From: Diprion similis
Taxonomy: Eukaryota; Arthropoda; Insecta; Hymenoptera; Diprionidae
DNA length: 64,000 nucleotides
Assembly: GCF_021155765.1 (NCBI RefSeq)
Contig: NC_060109.1
Coordinates: 1,637,001-1,701,000 of the forward strand
Reading direction: 5' to 3'
Shown here: piece after piece, positions 60,065-64,000 of the stretch
Numbering within the stretch: the stretch's first letter is position 1
Layout of the letters: every line of letters begins with the position of its first letter
The notes under the pieces: generated by a model
Seen by the model: only the letters and a program-made list of their open reading frames with translations
What the model was told of the DNA's origin: nothing
Databases searched by the model: none
Translations under genes and position numbers: made by a program

Positions 60065-60067
60065 TAC

Positions 60068-60092
60068 ATATATATATATATATATATATATA
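60068..60092. repeat. TA microsatellite beside MITE copy 2
   Basis: About twelve TA dinucleotides directly after the MITE's right end. Confidence 0.85.
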
Positions 60093-61745
60093 CAACAATC
60101 CATTCAATTACGTAATTTGGGCGTTTACAGATCGTCGTAATTACAGGTGATTCATTTATAGGTAACTCGACCGTTGACCGACGAAAAGCACTTTCCATAT
60201 CAAATTATGGCTCCGAATCAAGCATATGCAAGCTGGTCGAATTATCATACCGGAAGCGACGCGAGCCCACGCGGCTAAATATTCTGAATCTATTTACTTA
60301 TTGTTTTTTTTTTTTTTTTTTTAAATTATTTTTTTATTTTTGTTCTTCTAGTTTTTCATTCTTTTTTTCGTACGTCGTGTTCGGCTTCTATGGATCGAGT
60401 ACGTTCCCCCAAATGTTCCGCGACTGCAGGCAGGTTCGTGCAACCGGGAGTCGACGATAAATCGACCTGTCGTGCCCCCTTCTGGGATCCAATCAGTACA
60501 GTAACCCGTCTGTTTCATGTGCCTCGGAATGGGACCACAAATTTATAACTCGTGACGGCGACGGTCACCACAGAACGATCTCACGTTTCAATTTTGTGTT
60601 AAACACCCGCGTCTGAACTCCCAGGGGCCGGTGAACCATGCCGGAGAAATTCCATCAACTGTGTATAAACTACAAAAACTCTTTGCTCTACTGGTAATCG
60701 AATTTTTATACATGCGTCCAGAGTTGTTTCAACATTTTCTATTTTTCTTTTTTTTTTATTCTTTTTTTTTTTACCCCCCCCCCTAGATGCTCATGAAAGA
60801 AGCGTTTCTTCCAGGCGTTGTTACGATTTTTCCATTTTTCCATTTTTTTTTTTCACTTTTTTACTTTTTATAACCGTTGGAATATATATTTTAATCGAGA
60901 ACGTCGGAAAGTCATTTTCTTATAATAAAATATCAATCCGAATCTAATAAAATTAACTGTAAGTAAAAAAATAGTGTCTAGTGTTCTATAAAATATCGTT
61001 AACAATTAGGTGTTTCAATAAAAAAATTATGGATTCAAAACTTATGAAAACTATGAAGAGAAAAGTGTTTTTATTTCTTTTTTTTATTCAACTTGTTCCA
61101 AATTTATCCAAAATTAATTTCTTAAAAGCTTGCGTTATAACTTTTTGCTTCAATGCTATTTTTAAAATTAAATTTGCACTCATGAGTGTTTTTTTAAGTT
61201 TGTTTTACATTTTGAGAACACCGCGCTTCGAGTAAGACTAGAAGTCGTGAGTCCCGTGAAGTGCAAGATGCAGTAGTGCCGGAAAATCTGATTTCACGGA
61301 GGCTGCTGGTCAAGATGTCAGACCAGGGCTGATTTACTTTGACAAATCGTCGGGCCGTGCTTACAGACCAAAAACCCTGAGCTCTGGGACCACAGGGAGC
61401 GTAGGCCCCACGGGCCGGTTATTAGTGGGTCCCCGCCCCTTAGATTTCGACTATAGCTGCCGCCGAAGTAAGAAATGTGTATCCTCTTTCATTCATACTT
61501 TCGTTTATCCTTTGACACTCCCTTTGCTCCTTGGGGAAAATTAGCCCAATTGGTGGTGAAACGAAACGAACAAGTTTTCTCATTCATGAGTGTGAAATTA
61601 GTTACTTTACTTTACAGTAATCGTTACGCACCTTCAGGATTGTCGGAAATTTAGTAAACTATGATGAAAAGCAAAACATACTTATATATATAGTACGTTG
61701 GAACGTCGAATCCTTTAAAGTCATTCAGAAATTGTGTAATGATGA
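60093..61745. other. T-rich stretch with homopolymers
   Basis: Several poly(T) runs (near 60305-60322, 60750-60771 and 60846) and a C run near 60773-60783. A GC-richer patch lies at 61240-61440. No gene is supported. Confidence 0.3.
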
Positions 61746-62130
61746 TTTTTTTACGGCATGGGCATTGAAAAGTCTAGTTTTTGTGGCAGTTTTCGTTCCG
61801 TAAAGTGACGCTTTATACGGCAGCGAACAAAGTTGCGGAATAAAGTCTTTATTCCACAGTTTTGATGCGCAGTTCGAAGTGCGCATCCCAAACTGCCGAA
61901 TAAAGTAGCTTCGTCGAACAGATCGCGACATAACCTCACTCATCGTTTTGCTTTTCAATGCCCATACCGTAAAAATATTGTATCTGGCATGCCCGTAAAC
62001 CGTTTTTTGGCTCGGATAATTTTAGTACTCGCTTCCGGCTCGCTTTCGGCTCGTCTTCAGCTCGTCCTGAAATTTTTTTCCTTGCCAAAAAAACAGGCGG
62101 TTTACGGGCATGCCACATAAATAGCTATTT
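61746..62130 (-). repeat. Nested-palindrome interspersed element, copy 3 (inverted)
   Basis: Third copy of the element at 32351-32750, in the same orientation as copy 2 and ending AAATAGCTATTT at 62130. The palindromic modules and the 62-codon frame (61939-61751) are preserved; one base differs in the inner hairpin (TTCCACA). Confidence 0.85.
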
Positions 62131-64000
62131 CCCTCTGACATTCGGTTACATTAACGTTACTAACTTCAGCCTCGTTCTCGTTTGCTTTCTTATTTCATAA
62201 CCCAGTTTTTTTGCTAGTCAAATAATCATTCTGAATCACGGTTCGGATTCCGGAATGTTTTGATGAGTCACAATTCGCGATTCGTGATTCCAAGACTCAT
62301 TATTAGATTCCATTTTCATGCGTTATGTGTACTGGAATTTTCTCTTTAAGGTAGCTTTGAAGTATAATCAGGTTCCGGGAGTGTGAAATCGGGTAAGCAA
62401 AAACAATTTCGAAAAGTCTGAAAAGGGTTCATTAGATACATTTTCATGTACACGAGGCGCCATGCGATTACTTCCAACTTAATTTCTAATGATTTCTATT
62501 GATTCCTTGGAATCGGAATGCAATCTTTCATGATTTTGAGTGCACCTAGTGATTTCCATTAAATTCCAATGTTACGCCTGACTGAATTAGATAGAACAAC
62601 AGGAAATCCCAACGAATCATTTCAAATCAATGAAAGCATATGGTAGTACGAAAATCAATGAAATTTTAACCATCAATTTCCATGAATCCCAACACTTGTA
62701 AAGCAATTTCTTAACACCCCATGATTTGAGGTTATTCGTACTGACTTGCAACGATTTCCGCAGTTACATCCATCGATTCCTCGTTATCAACAACCTGACC
62801 CTGACCGTCAAATTTCTGACTTTCTTTATCGACGTTCACTTAGTTTGAAAATCGAATTCTCACTTCACGGAATATTTTCGTCACTAAATCCAAATCCAGT
62901 CCCCAAAATACTCGTCATTCGAGGTTCCGTTAGCAGATTTCTTTCTCCTGGACGTGATCCAGGTTCTCGGTAGTGAAAAAGGTGCGATTTATACCAGCCA
63001 ATTGGGTCAGTCGACTGGCAACCGAAAATCGGGGATGAGCAGCAGACCTCGACCAGCGCAAGGGTGCAGTGACCAGTGTAAATAAGCAGGCTTGGCTCTC
63101 GGGGGCCGGGCCCAAGACCCATGGCCCAAACCCTCCCACCAGGCCCCCTGACAGCGAACAAGAGCCACGGGCCCACCGCGGGATGCTTCCGAATTTCAGT
63201 ATCCCGAACATTCGTGGGAGTATATTTGTTGCCTCCTGGATACCGAGACTGACGGATACCCAAAGTCTTCTGCTGCAGAGTCGCGTGGCATTCGACGATC
63301 GGCTGCTCGACTCGCGTCTGTCTTACGCTCTTTCAGATCATTCTCGTTGCGTCTTATCTTCGATTTCTGCCGCGTCACGCGTCGTGCGAATTGGAATTCG
63401 CGTATTTATTAAGTCAAAAAGTCAGAAAATTACATCGCGATGTAAGCATCGAGTGATAACGTGCAGTGGATTTTTTTTTTTTTGTTTTTTCTTCTTCTTC
63501 TGGTGAAAGTGTGAAAATAATTTTACTGGGAGTTACTCGTCTCCAGTGACAGAAGATATTGCGATCTCAGTGTCCTGAACAGCTGATAACTGGTAATTGT
63601 TATTTTATTGTTATTATTTACAATTTTTGTTGGGACTGAGGAACCTTGTATAATCGTTAACGTGAATTTGAAAAAAAGTTTAATTTAGCTAGTGATATTC
63701 ATCATTTTTCTTCGTTTTGATGATATTTCTACAGCTCTGATCATCATTTCAACGATGTTTGTAATTTCTTTACAAATATTTTCATTACCGTCGATAATGG
63801 ATTTCCGAATACTAAAAGAAAAAAAAAAAAAAAAAGTTTATATCGATTAGTCAATGTTGGAATTCAAAATGTTTTTAAAATTTCGGTTTTGATTGTACGA
63901 ATTTAATACTTGTTAATCTATTTTTGAAGTTTAACTTGACTTTGAAGAAGTATTTTTCTACAGTTTTTCGAAATATTTATTGCACAACTTTCTCTTTTAC
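62131..64000. other. Right end: AT-rich with a CpG-rich patch
   Basis: A GC/CpG-rich patch at about 62990-63400, with overlapping frames on both strands (62865-63263 -, 63069-63506 +), looks like another promoter/first-exon region. The sequence then turns AT-rich with a T-rich run near 63471-63500 and a poly(A) run near 63818-63834. No protein is recognised. Confidence 0.3.

Noticed and set aside
61240..61440. tRNA or other structured RNA gene in a GC-richer patch
   Set aside because: I could not find a cloverleaf with conserved tRNA bases or box A/B promoter elements.

Overview
The window looks like a piece of an AT-rich insect nuclear genome, most likely hymenopteran. The reasons are short introns with GT..AG borders, many small foldback/MITE-type elements, simple repeats, a few GC/CpG-rich promoter-like islands, short TTAGG-type motifs, and two genes that fit an insect. 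The assignment to Hymenoptera is an inference. Nothing suggests a prokaryotic or organellar origin for the window as a whole.

Only two genes can be read with confidence, both in the first 8 kb. The first is a complete nine-exon, minus-strand GMC oxidoreductase (glucose-dehydrogenase-like, secreted, 566 aa; 893-4626). All eight intron borders and phases close correctly, and two of its introns carry non-autonomous transposons. The second is a two-exon, plus-strand gene for the ribosome-biogenesis factor RSL24D1/RLP24 (172 aa; 6746-7577). A CpG-rich start region at 8.6-8.8 kb leads into a possible 94-aa two-exon gene ending at 9936.

From 10 kb to 64 kb the window is mainly intergenic or very long intron sequence. 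It contains isolated coding-like exons that I cannot name. The better ones, with clean splice sites and matching open phase, are 52158-52337 (-), 53905-54076 (-), 48336-48562 (+), 35329-35690 (-, with a poly(A) signal downstream), 34963-35070 (-) and 46303-46489 (-). A GC-rich tract at 20.0-21.2 kb holds a minus-strand coding-like block that may be a broken gene. A run of short plus-strand open frames at 23.4-25.4 kb includes one with a loose cysteine-protease look. Promoter-like CpG-rich tracts lie near 16.5-17.0, 20.1-20.7, 37.5-38.3 and 63.0-63.4 kb.

Repeats are the best-supported content outside the two genes. There are three copies of one ~390-bp nested-palindrome element (32.4, 43.1 and 61.7 kb) and two copies of a ~610-bp MITE with terminal inverted repeats of about 90 bp (56.9 and 59.5 kb). 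There are two copies of a ~350-bp foldback (54.1 and 55.5 kb) and a 711-bp foldback with ~310-bp arms (50.2 kb). Single foldbacks lie at 10.1, 16.4, 33.5 and 36.0 kb. A 15-17-bp minisatellite appears to be split by the 10.1-kb foldback. I found no CRISPR array, rRNA or confident tRNA gene, and no convincing multi-gene system. The coding-like exons probably belong to one or more host genes whose remaining exons are not recognisable here.
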